DNA of 64,000 nucleotides from Spiroplasma endosymbiont of Lasioglossum villosulum. Its GTDB lineage: Bacteria; Bacillota_I; Bacilli_A; Mycoplasmatales; VBWQ01. Positions within the stretch are counted from its first letter, which is position 1. Each line of letters starts with the position of its first letter. Positions 44,468-55,581 of the stretch are shown here, one piece after another. Below the pieces are notes generated by a model, which was given only the letters and a program-made list of their open reading frames with translations, did not search any database and was not told the DNA's origin. The position numbers and the translations under genes were made by a program. Location: positions 62,001 to 126,000 of the forward strand of contig NZ_OZ026539.1 of assembly GCF_964020195.1 (NCBI RefSeq), read 5' to 3'.

Positions 44468-46186
44468 ATGCCAATCGGTACAACTAGTACAGCAATACTT
44501 TTAAACATAAATAAACCAAAACATACTAGAACAAGTAACCAACAAGAAAACAAAAGTTTTTGATGAGAAATTTTAGAAATGATTGGTGTACAAGTTATAG
44601 CAGTAGCACTTGCTCCTTTTACTGGTGGATTAAGTGAAAGTTTTGCACTTGGATTAGGTGCAAGTGATTTAGTTGCTAGTATTAGTGCTGTTGGTGTAGA
44701 GTTTTTAACTGATTTTACTATTAATCAAGTTTATGATTATTTAAAAGGAAATGTAACAAAATTAAATACTTTCTTTAATATACTTCCTGCATTTGCTGGA
44801 CTTAATAAAATTAGTCGTGGTTATCGTACAAGTAAATTTATTAAACTAGCACAAAAAACTAAAACATTAGAACAAGTGGGAATTAAAGAAGCAAAAAATT
44901 TACAAGAAATTATTAGTCAAGTAAGTGGAAAAGAAATTTTAACAGATAAAATTATTGGTAATAAACGTTATTTAATGAATTATAGTTTTACTCCTAATCG
45001 TGAAACAGTATTACGAGATTTAGGTTATGTTGCTGAAAGACAATATAAAAATAATTTTCAAAAATTAGAAGCACAAGAGTTAAAAGATTACTTATTATTA
45101 CAAAATACATTAATAAAACTAAGTCCACAATTAACTCCTAAATTTAAAATTAAAGATATTGAAAAAGCAAATAACTTTTTAAAAAAATTTAATACTGATT
45201 TAAAAGAAGTATTAAAAATGAATCAACATGATTGATTAAATTTAGTTCATACAATACATACAGAAAATAGATATGGAAAAACTTTAATTTTAGATTTACA
45301 AAAAATTCGTGCTAATGCTATTAAATTTAATTTTAAAAATAATGTTATTCATCAACTTGTTTTAAAAGCAAATCAAACTTTTAAATATTTTGATATTAGA
45401 TTTTATTTAAAAAAAGGTTTAAATAAATTTTGAAAAGATACACCATATTTTGAAAAAATACGAGAAAGTATATATAAATTACAAGAAAAATTTGAAAAGT
45501 TAGAAAAACAAGTATTTGAAAAAATTCAGAAATTAAAAGAAAAAGCAACTAATTTATTTACTAGTGCAGAAAAAAGAGCAATTAAACACGCACAATTAAT
45601 TCCATTAAATTCACCAGTATTTATGGGTTGTAAAATTCAACCTTTGTCATTAAATAAATGTGCAATTACTATTTATCATCGCAATCCTAAATATAAATCA
45701 ATTACAGTTGTTGATAGTATTCTTAAAGCAAAAACTTTTGTTACTCAAATACATCCATTCCATTGATATCGTTGATATAGTGGTTGATACATTGGTTATG
45801 GTGTTAATCATAATAAATGATTAAAAGCAATAGCATTTGCTCCACCAGTGGTACAACAAGTAATTAGAGATAGTTTTAAAGTATATAGAGAAATATTTAG
45901 AACTATTAGAACTTATCATAAAGTAGTAAATATTATTAATAATCCTATTGAAAATATTAACAAATCATTTAAAAATGTTGGTTTAAAATTTAGTGTTAAT
46001 ACTTTATTTGGTACTGGATTATTACATCATTTAGAAAAATTTGCATATAGTCAAGTTGTAACAAAAAGTAAGAAAAATTTAAAAAAAGGTAAAAATAAAA
46101 TACAAAAAGAAATTGAACATATAACACATAAAAAAACAAAAAAACATACTCATCATTATAAACAAGCATTTTTTAAGGAATGATAA
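44468..46186 (+). CDS. Large virion-associated protein, unit 2
   Basis: Second copy of the 572-residue protein at 29149-30867. Confidence 0.6.
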
Positions 46187-46189
46187 ATT

Positions 46190-48268
46190 ATGATTAATAA
46201 ACTTTGAACTGATGTCAGTCTTGAAAATTATAATAACTGATATCCATTAACTGGAAAAATTACAGAAACGCCACAGCAATATATACAAACATGACCAAAT
46301 GCTAATGATTGATTTAAAACATTTGCTATTCGTGCTCAAAATGATATTAATGCTTATCTTAATTTTATTTTATCTAAATTTCCTTTTGATAGTTTTAAAG
46401 ATGAATTAATTAAAGAAACATTAAGAGATATGGTTTATGTAATGGTAGAACATTGAGTATTTAATCGTACACCAATTGAATTTAATGTTGATGCTACTAT
46501 TCAATTTAATAATGGTAATCAATTTAGTGCAAGTAGTATTCCTACAATTAATGTTTGAGATTTAGCACCTAGTAGAATGAAAATATGGGCAAGACTAACA
46601 GAATTAAAACAAATATTTTCAAGTTATAATGATGATGAAATAGATGTTGAAAAAATTGACTTAAAAGCATTTTATACTAGAAATCAAGTTGATGAATTAA
46701 TTGAACAACAAAAAGAATTTACATTATTAAAACAAATTAAATTATATGATGATTTAGTTGATGATAATGAAAATGAAATATATAGAGGTCCTGTTAGTAA
46801 ATTTATTAATAAAGGTTATGTTGCAACTGATTATGATAAAGAAACTGAAACAATGATTTTAGATTGACCTGATGAAATTGGTACATTACCCCCCGAAGCA
46901 TTACAAAATAATCCACAAATTGGTGATTATACACATGCACCAACTTGTGATTTTTCTGCTAAACAACAAAAACGAATTACTACTAATGAAAATGAAATTA
47001 CCAAATTAAATACTGAATTAATTAAAGCAAATGAAAATATTAATGATGTTAAAAATAATTGATTTAATATTGAAACTAGTCCTTTATGAAAAAAAGTTGA
47101 AAATAATAATATAGAAATATTTAAATGATATTTTATTAAAATCAGTTATCAATATTTAACAGAAAATAACTTTATGAAATTTTATAAAGTAATTAAAATT
47201 TATTTAAATAATGTTTTTAATGAATTTGAATTGCTAAATGTTGATTCCATGACGTATAGTGAACAAATCCAAAATAAAAGAATTTTAAATACCGGAACGA
47301 TTTACTATGACAATAGAAATAAAAAATTTAGGGGTGGTGGTAATTCCTATCCTGAACGTGGAAAAATTAATTTAATTGGTGATATAGAAGAAATATATCA
47401 ATATCAAGGAATAGATACACCAACTGAATTTATAACAGAAGAAAGTACTGAACATGATTATTACACAAAACTAGAAACTAATAATTTATTAGATAAAAAG
47501 CAAAATATCAATGATGATGCTTTACAAACAGTTTCTAAACAAATCGTTCCTGCAATTAATGAAATCAATAATAAAATTCCTAATTTATCTGATTATTATA
47601 AAAAAGAAGAAGTAGATAAAAAATTAGAAGATGTAAAATCACAATTTCCTATTGCATTTCAAATAAATACTATTAGTGCAGAAATTCCTAATTTAGAAAC
47701 TACTGATAAAACTATTGTCGGTGCTATTAATGAATTAAAAGAAAAAATAAAAGATAAAAAATTTTCAAATGATTATTTTAAATATAATACTGAAACAAAT
47801 GAAATTGCATTAAATGATGAAGAAAATTCATTACTTTGTAAAGATTTATTAGAAAATAATGAATATAAATTATTAAAAACTCAAAATAAAAAATTATTAC
47901 AAGCCATTAATGAAATATTAGAAAAACAACCACAACCCAGTCCAAGTGGTTCAAATTGAAAAGAAGTAGGTAAAGTCGTAGTAGATAAAAATAATATTAC
48001 ACATATAGAATATATATTTAAAGATAAAACACATTATAGAATATATTATAGTTTTGGTGATTATACTAGTAAAGAAAATAATAAAAATTATAGTTGACAA
48101 ATAATTAATTTTTATTATCAATTAGATACAAATGTTTTAAAAAGTAGTTTATGAATATCAAATAATAATGTTAATGCGGATACTGAAATTAATATTTATA
48201 ATAATAGAATAATGTGGGGTATGGGTAGAGATTATATTTTTAAAAAATTAGAAGAATTACAGGAATAA
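46190..48268 (+). CDS. Tail fibre / receptor-binding protein, unit 2
   Basis: Second copy of 30871-32949. No change was seen in the fibre tip region, which in phages is often the first to diverge between copies. Confidence 0.78.
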
Positions 48269-48272
48269 TATT

Positions 48273-48395
48273 ATGTTTTTTAAAATTATAAAAATTATTT
48301 TAGGTTTAATTGGAGTAATTCTATCATCTGCAACTGCTGGCTTAATTATATTTATTATTGTCAAAATTATATTAAAAATTAATCAAATATTTTAA
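48273..48395 (+). CDS. Small hydrophobic protein, unit 2
   Basis: Second copy of 32954-33076. Confidence 0.55.
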   Translation: MFFKIIKIILGLIGVILSSATAGLIIFIIVKIILKINQIF

Positions 48396-48413
48396 AGAAA
48401 GGTGGTAAATATT

Positions 48414-49655
48414 ATGTTAGGTAGATTTTTTAGAAGAGATAAAATAAATACTAGTGATAATCAAAATGAAAAAGTAAAATTTTTAACTAATAAACACAAA
48501 AGTACGCATGCTTCAATTTTAAATTATTTTGGTTTTAATGATTTTAATCATGAGACATATTTTACTGATTTTGTGGCAGAAAATAATGCTAATTTATATA
48601 ATGCTCCATTAGAAATAAATAATGAAACTATTAAACAATACTTAATTCAACAAGAATTTTACAGAAAAAATTGAAATTCTATTTTTAAATTAAGTAAATT
48701 AGGAATTAGTGGTTATTTAATTTATATTGCTAATGATGACTTATATTTTCAAGTAGTAGATATTCAACAAAGAGTTTATGATATTACTGGTAAATTAATT
48801 CAATGTACTATTTTTTATGATAACTATGAACAAAATGTACAAACAGTAAGACTATTTGAAGTTTATACATTAAACAATGAAGAAGTAACAATTAATCGTG
48901 CAATTTATAGTATTAGTGATAATAAAAAACAATTTCCATTAGATTTTAAATTATATATTAATAATCCTAATTTAGCACAAGAACAAACACTAAATATTAA
49001 CTATATACCAATAGCAATTATGAGAAATAAAGCAAATGAGCTAGCAGATTGTAATAAAGTAATGGATAAAATTAAAGCATTAGATGTTATTTATGAACAA
49101 ATTGTTTTAGATACCATTTTAAATTCACCTAAATTTATATTTAGTCAAACTTATGGCAATGTTCAATCTTTAATAGAAGACGCAGTAAGAACTTTGGTTA
49201 CTAAAAATTACATATTTAAAAGTGGTGGAGATAATAATGAACAAAATGAAAATATTAATATGACAAATAGTAATTTTAAAGGTAAAAATTTAACTGATAT
49301 ATACGATTGAAATGTTAATGAAATATTTAAACGTTGTGGTATTCATATACCAAGTCAAAAGAAATCAGCACAACAATCAGTTCCAGAAAGTACAGCTGTA
49401 AATATTTCAACTATTAATTATATTGAACAAAAGTTATGACAATTTAATATTGATATTCTTAAATTTATTCAAATATTAGTACGTTTAGATAAAGACTTAT
49501 TAAGTAGTAAAACATTTAATATTAATGATGAACAAGAAATTAATAATTTAACTGTTAAATTAAAATTATTTAACCCCAAAAATAACCAATTAATAGGAGA
49601 GAACAATGGAAAACAACAACAAACCACAAACGAAATTTCCACAGAAACAAACTAA
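48414..49655 (+). CDS. Portal protein, unit 2
   Basis: Second copy of 33095-34336. Confidence 0.68.
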
Positions 49656-51630
49656 ACTTAATCAAGCAGAATTAGAAAATGATTATTTAATTGATAATAT
49701 TCCTTATGACTTTACTAATATGATGAGAGCTACTAGTGACCCTGATATTAATAGAGCATATGATGAATTTAAAAAAAGAACAATTTATATTTATGAAATT
49801 GAACGTTTATTTAAAAATAATGAAAATAATAGTTTAAGATTTTCAGCAAATACTATTAAAATTGGTTTTATTGATATTGAGAAAGTATTAAAAACTACTG
49901 CTGTTGAAACATCAGACTTTACTATGCAATTAAATCAAAGAGCAAGTACTAATATTAATGATAATACAATTGAATATAGTATGACTGATATTAAAAATTT
50001 AATTTTTCAAGAAATAAATTTATTAAATCAATTTAAGTTATATGCTGTATCTATTAATGAACCCTTAACTGAAAATAATATTGATAATTTATATATTATT
50101 AATAATTATTCACAACCTTATCAAAATCCAAAAACAAGAAGTACTAAAAGTATAACTATTATTAAAATTAAAGATTTTAAAACAAGAGATGGTTATCCAA
50201 TCATAATTAAATTACAAAAACCATTAGATAAAGATACAAAAGTTACTGGTTTAAAAATTAAAGCCCCTAGAAGCATGATTTTTGGCAATATAAAGGTACT
50301 TGGTGAAGTTGACAATATGGAAGTATACCCAAAGTTATTTATTAAAGATAAGATAGCATTTCCGTTGTTATCAATGCCTATTGAAACTCAACCAAAAGTT
50401 AGAATATTACAACAATGATTTAGTGAACAAATTTTACCTTGAAATTTAGCAAAACAATTTATTGGGCAAGAAAAATCAGTTTTAGATTTAATTGCTATTA
50501 GTGGGGGTAAAGAAACAAGAAAAGAAGTAATTAATAATGCAAGAGTAACTGATACTTGATTAGGTTGAGAAATGGGTGGTATTTGAAATGGTAATTGACC
50601 ATTAAAACATGAAATACATTTAGAAGATAAAAAAGTTTTATCTTTTAATAATGAGGGATGATATGTTTATCTTGCAACCAATAATAGATTTAAAAGTATA
50701 GAAATTGAAATAAAAGATGCACCAACAATTGATAGTTTACAAAAATTATTATTAGATATGTTAAGTTATACATATAACTATAATAGAAATTTCGAAGGTG
50801 CAGATTATGATGATAAAGGTAAACCAAAAAATAAAATAGCAGAATTAAGAAAAAAATTTGAAGGTCAAAAACCCGATGAAGTAATTACCAACTTATTTAG
50901 GCAATGAGAGTTAGATTATCCAAATTATGTTAATTTATCACAAGTTAAAATATTTAAACAAATATTTACTATGTTATCAAAATATATTTATTCATCATTA
51001 TCAATAAATAAAGGATTAAATGATGATAATAAAATTTTATTGCCATATTATTTTGAATTACAATCAAGTCCAATACAACCTAGTGAAAATGATATTTGAC
51101 AGTATAAGGATATAAAAGTAATATTAAAATCTGTATATTTTGATTTTACTGATGTTAATAACATTAAACTAAAAAATAATGATATTAGTCAAAATGAATT
51201 ATTTAAATTAGATGATAATCAATTTAATTGATTATCAATAACAAATGAATTAGAAAGTAATAATATACCTTCATTAATTCCTGCTGATTGAACATTAGCT
51301 AATGGTGAATATGGAAAATATTTTACAAAATTAATTATTCATAATAATAAAATTGAAAATGCTTTAAATTTATATGGTTCAAATAAATCAAAATTATTTT
51401 CTAAATTAGAATTTTATAAAGAAATTTCTAAAATTGAAAATGTTAATGAATTTGAATTACTAATTGAAAATCCAATTAATAATTTAAATCGGATTGAAAT
51501 AAGTGGTATTTTTGGTGCTGGTAACTATGATTTAATTTTAATTACCGATAAACAAGAAATAAACCTACAAAATATTAATTTATTTGATAAATATAATGAA
51601 AATATTTCTTATATTAACTTAGAAATATAA
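49606..51630 (+). CDS. Post-portal virion protein, unit 2
   Basis: Second copy of the 674-residue protein at 34287-36311. Confidence 0.65.
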
Positions 51631-51631
51631 A

Positions 51632-51967
51632 TTATTTATTAAAATATCCATTAGGATATTTACCATTTCATATTATATCTGTAGTGTAATATCAATTTTG
51701 AAAAGATATATCAAATTTTCTTCTTAATGGTTCATCTGCAAAATATAACTCAAATTTATAATCTTTTTTTAAAGTATCATTAGGATTAGTTGTTCAAATA
51801 GTTTGAACAACTCATTCAACTTGTTTATGTGGAGTTAAAAAATATTTAACTCCACTAACATTATGGGTAAGCACCCCCATGATTAATCCTATTGTTCCAG
51901 TTGTTGTACCAGTTAATGCTAATGCTAATGTTATTTTACTTAAATTTGTTTTTATTCATGTTTTCAT
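51632..51967 (-). CDS. Opposite-strand small membrane protein, unit 2
   Basis: Second copy of 36313-36648. Confidence 0.7.
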
Positions 51968-52118
51968 ATTAAATTCTCCTTTTTTTCCTTGATTTTACTT
52001 ATAAATTGTACTATTTTTGATTATTTTTACAAGTATGCTTTTAAATGCAAAATAAACGCCTAAATTAAAGGTTTTTATTTTGTAATACCTATACTATTAA
52101 TTATATGTAACTTGTTTA

Positions 52119-52145
52119 TTATATTTTAAATATGAAAGTGGTTTT
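52119..52145 (-). pseudogene. terL 3' relic, unit 2
   Basis: Second copy of the nine-codon relic at 36800-36826. Confidence 0.45.
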
Positions 52146-52268
52146 TTAAATAATTTTTTATTTTAGTTAAAATTACACTTATATATTTATATAATATATG
52201 CAGTAAATTATTTTTTTAAATTATTTACAATAAATTTAGAATTTTTTAAAATAGTTAGGAAAAAAAAT

Positions 52269-53387
52269 ATGAGTTTTAATTATTTATGAACTTTAAAAGA
52301 AGCAACAAAAAGAATGTATCAATCATTTAGAGATGATATAAAAAATCAATGAGAAAAAACAGATTGAAGAATATTAAAAGAAAGAGATAGAAAATATATT
52401 CCAGTTAAAATTAAAGAAAGAACTAGAAATACTATCAATGGTCTTGTTACTTATAAATGTCGTGATTATAAATATTATGATGAACAATTAAAAAAATGAG
52501 TAAGAGTTTGTTTATTAGATGAAGAATTAGAATTACCTAAATATAAAAGAACTTGTCAGGATATCAAAAATAATGTTATTGAACATTTTGCTGATGGAAA
52601 AAGATATGTTGATATTTTACATACTATGAAGCAAACAAAATTTAGTACAACAAGTATTAGTAGATTATTTCAAGAATATCAAGTTAATAAATTAAATGTT
52701 CCAAAAATAAAATTAGAACCAAATCAATTTATTTATATTAGTATTGATGATGGACATCGAAAATTTTGAAAATTTAAACGCAATTCTGGTAAATATTCAA
52801 TGCGTTTAGTATTATTTTGTACAGATAATGTTAATCATAAATTAGTTAATAAAAGAGCAGATGTAATAATAAGACCAACAAAAACAGCAATTGGTGTTAA
52901 AAAAACTGCTGAATTTATCAAAGAACAAGGAAATAGATTTTTCGAAAATTTTGACCAAACAAAAATTATTATTTGTGGTGATAGTGCAGGATGAATTAAA
53001 GATGTAGCAGATTATTTAGGTGCGCAATTTGTTTTAGATAAATTTCATTTAGTTAAAAAATTATATGTTGGAATAATCGCTGGAAATAAAGGAAAATATT
53101 GAAACGAATATAATACTTGTAGAAATTTTATTGAAAATGGTCAATATGCTGAGTTAATAAAATATATGAATGAAATATTAAAAAACCATAAAAAATTAAA
53201 AAAACAATATTTTAAAAATAATAAACAAGGTATTGAAAATCAAGGTGCAAAGTGAAATATAGGTTGTTTTACAGAAGGTAATATTTGACATATTTTAAAA
53301 GAAATGCTTGGTAATAGAACTTATAACATAAATATTTATATTAAAATGGTTATTTTTAAATGTAATCAAATAAATTTAAAAACATAA
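52269..53387 (+). CDS. ISLre2/UPF0236 DDE transposase, unit 2
   Basis: Second copy of 36950-38068; all catalytic motifs are intact. Confidence 0.88.
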
Positions 53388-53596
53388 CTTAATTAATTTT
53401 TTTTATTAAAATTTTAAAAACTTATTAAATTAAAAGTTAATAAGAATTTTTGTTGTGTATAAATATTAATTTTTTTATTGATTTTTTCAATATTTGTATT
53501 TTAATTGAAATTAATTTAATTTAGTAGTAAGATATATTTACAATTGCATATAATTATAGTTATTTCTTGTCTATAATTTGAAAGAAATGTTTAAAA

Positions 53597-53629
53597 AGTA
53601 ATTATATCCTCCGTTTTTGTTATCGTCCC
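53597..53629. repeat. Right terminal inverted repeat, unit 2
   Basis: Copy of 38278-38310; abuts the microvirus VP1 fragment through TAT (53630-53632). Confidence 0.55.
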
Positions 53630-53920
53630 TATCAAGAACCATGAGCAGAATATAGATATAAACCAAACAGAGTTAGTGGAAAATTCAGAAGCAAAGCGAA
53701 AGACCCACTAGACATCTGACACTATGGAGATTTCTATAAAAAATTACCTAAATTAAGTGCAGAATGAATTCAAGAAGACCAAAGTAATATAGACAGAACA
53801 TTAGCAATCAAATCAACAGGAGAAAATGCTGAACCACAATATCAATGCGACTTTTTCTTTAAAAACGAAATTGAAAGACCAATGCCTACATACAGTATAC
53901 CTGGTTTAAACAAAATCTAA
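53630..53920 (+). pseudogene. Microvirus major capsid protein VP1, C-terminal fragment
   Basis: About 96 residues of the gokushovirus capsid C-terminus: YQEPWAEYRYKPNRVSGKF, then DPLDIWHYGDFYKKLPKLS, QSNIDRTLAIKS and the end RPMPTYSIPGL. These match the order and key residues of Chlamydia-phage and SpV4-type VP1. The 5' part of the gene has been cut off by the 15.3-kb units; the matching upstream residues NLVVDGAY lie in the last 35-bp repeat at 22970-22994. Confidence 0.88.
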
Positions 53921-53932
53921 AGGAAAAAAACA

Positions 53933-54019
53933 ATGTCAAAAGGATTAATAATAATAACAGTAATAACAATAATAATTCTACTAATAATAATCATAATAAA
54001 ACTCGGAGGTAAAAAATAA
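53933..54019 (+). CDS. Microvirus small membrane protein
   Basis: 28 residues, MSKGLIIITVITIIILLII then a lysine tail. Located between VP1 and VP2, with RBS AAAGGAAAA; its stop overlaps the VP2 start (TAATG). Similar tiny ORFs occur in gokushoviruses; role unknown. Confidence 0.6.
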   Translation: MSKGLIIITVITIIILLIIIIIKLGGKK

Positions 54020-54423
54020 TGGATTGATTAAACGATATATTAGGAACGGGTAACAGTTCAGCGCGAGTACAAAATCAAATGAACAGAGACTTTGAAGAAC
54101 GTATGTCTAATACGGCCATGCGTCGCTGTATGGCCGACATGAAAGCCGCCGGAATAAATCCTATACTCGCCGCAGGCGACGGCGCGAGTACGCCTGCGGG
54201 CAACGCTGGCGCTGGAGGCCAAGGAGCCGGCGCATTCATTCACCAAGCAGGAAATACAATAGGACGCACAGCAAAAATACTAGGAAAATACTTCTCACAT
54301 CCATACGGAAACGCAGCTCGCAAAATAGAACAAAACTATGGAAAAAAAAGCGTTAAAAAGTATCATAGCAAACGCAGCAAAAGCGCTAGCTTAAAAAACA
54401 AAAAAAATACCAAAAAAAAATAA
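54019..54423 (+). CDS. Microvirus DNA pilot protein VP2
   Basis: 134 residues. [20 protein letters not shown] leads into the conserved gokushovirus VP2 segment: [27 protein letters not shown] followed by a Gly/Ala-rich stretch ([14 protein letters not shown]); the C-terminus is Lys/Ser-rich. The motif SNTAxxR..DMKxAGINP is diagnostic. GC-rich codons stand out against the host. RBS CGGAGG. Shorter than many VP2 proteins but ends naturally. Confidence 0.88.
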
Positions 54424-54440
54424 CCTTGAAATTCAAGGTT
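54422..54440. terminator. Hairpin after VP2
   Basis: AACCTTG and CAAGGTT pair around AAATT. A/T tracts lie on both sides, so it could stop transcription in either direction. Confidence 0.5.
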
Positions 54441-54447
54441 AAAAAAC

Positions 54448-54481
54448 AAATCTTGTCGTCGATGGGGCATATTATATTTAT
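54448..54481. repeat. Single distal copy of the 35-bp repeat
   Basis: Same sequence as the six tandem copies at 22783-22994, here directly after the microvirus remnant and directly before an HU-gene fragment. Confidence 0.85.
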
Positions 54482-54482
54482 T

Positions 54483-54545
54483 TAAAAAAATACAATTAAA
54501 AACTATTTCAATATCTTTAATATTTAATTTAATTACTAATTTTAG
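54483..54545 (-). pseudogene. Fragment of an HU-like gene
   Basis: On the minus strand KLNIKDIEIVFNCIF matches KFNIQDIEIVFNCVI of the HU-like protein at 14321-14632 (residues 15-30), and the DNA similarity is high. It stops at the repeat at 54481, so the remainder has been lost or displaced by the mobile island. Confidence 0.65.
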
Positions 54546-54588
54546 TATAATTAATTTTTTTAATTTATTTATATTAATACTATTACAA

Positions 54589-55221
54589 TTAAATAACAGT
54601 AAATGATCTCACTAATTCAGAAGTAGATAAACTATCATCTAAGCATATACCACTATCGATAATATCTTGTTTAGAAAATGCTTTTTGACTATTAGAAATA
54701 GATACAGTTTCTTCTTTATTTAAACTGCTATTTTCTGCAATCATTATTTTACTTTCATTTTCAATATCTTCTTCATCAGTATCTTCTCAGTTAGCAACAG
54801 AAAAATAACGTGGAGGAAGTTCATCTAATATTTCATGTATCCTATTTAAATCTTCTGCCTTTTTAAGTAACTTAGCAATTTCAATAACTTTAGTAGTTTC
54901 ATCATTTATATTCATTTTTTCATTAAACAAATCAGTTAAATCCAATACATTGTCTTCAGAAATTTGTTCTTTTTCTAATCAATTATTAATTTTTTGATTA
55001 AATAATTTAGTTAAAATTACTGCATCTTCCTCAGAAATATTAAACTTTTTTAATCAATCATTATTTTTTTCATTAAATAACTTGGTTAAAATTGCTACAT
55101 CTTCTTCAAAAATTTTTCTTTCTTTAAACAAATAATTAATCATTTTTACTCAATTAATTTCATCTTTATATTTTCTAAAAATAATACGTTTAAATAACGT
55201 ATTCTTATCTTTTTCTGGCAT
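54589..55221 (-). CDS. Acidic protein with about 31-residue internal repeats
   Basis: 210 residues starting MPEKDKNTLFKRIIF behind GAAAGGAAAA. Three imperfect repeats follow the pattern S-E-E/D-D-x-x-x-L-T-x-L-F-N-x-K-x-N (EEDVAILTKLFNEKNNDWL, EEDAVILTKLFNQKINNWL, EDNVLDLTDLFNEKM). The second half is acidic and disordered-looking, ending LVRSFTVI. There is no signal peptide. No family recognised; repeat helices could bind a partner protein. Confidence 0.65.
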
Positions 55222-55350
55222 ATTTAATTTTCCTTTCAATGTTTTTTAAATAACATTATAACATCAAATATAATGATAAAAACTTTTACAATAGTATATA
55301 ATTATAAATAAGTAAGGCTTAAAAATAAATATAACTTTTAGGAGGAAAAT

Positions 55351-55519
55351 ATGGAAAAGAAATTTTTAACTTATCCTCATGATATATCAAAAAAAATTAT
55401 TAATCATACTAGGTATAAGTAAAATTGCAATTGGTTTGTCTATCTTATTTGTTTTTATTACAAACTTAATTATCTATACTAATTCAGGATTAATATTTCC
55501 TTTTAGAGAAATAACATAA
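55351..55519 (+). pseudogene. Small membrane protein, broken in an A8 run
   Basis: A strong start (TAGGAGGAAAATATG) gives MEKKFLTYPHDISKK and then, as written, a stop after 23 residues. Removing one A from the A8 run (55389-55396) gives SKKLLIILGISKIAIGLSI and a second hydrophobic stretch to IFPFREIT (55519), a roughly 55-residue two-span protein. Confidence 0.6.
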
Positions 55520-55538
55520 AATAAATTTACAAAATAAA

Positions 55539-55576
55539 AAATGAGTATAAATGCTTTAAAACATTTATACTCATTT
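55539..55576. terminator. Bidirectional terminator
   Basis: A perfect 15-bp stem AAATGAGTATAAATG / CATTTATACTCATTT lies between the small membrane gene and the parB stop. Confidence 0.8.
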
Positions 55577-55581
55577 TAAAT

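Larger units (their letters stand above)
38314..53629 (+). mobile_element. Phage-like transposable element, unit 2 of the tandem pair
   Basis: Starts at the same base as unit 1 shifted by 15,319. Every ORF in it has the same length, sequence and offset as in unit 1, and no difference was noticed. TAT separates it from unit 1 (38311-38313) and from the microvirus VP1 fragment (53630-53632). Confidence 0.9.
53630..54441 (+). mobile_element. SpV4-like microvirus (gokushovirus) remnant
   Basis: The three reading frames VP1(C-terminus)-small membrane ORF-VP2 with a closing hairpin match gokushovirus structure genes. GC content and codon choice (GCC, GGC, CGC) in VP2 differ sharply from all around, yet TGA still codes Trp, so the virus is a mollicute virus. 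Replication protein and most of VP1 are absent. Confidence 0.85.

Noticed and set aside
54058-54246. Minus-strand arginine/alanine-rich ORF
   Set aside because: Shadow of the GC-rich VP2 gene.
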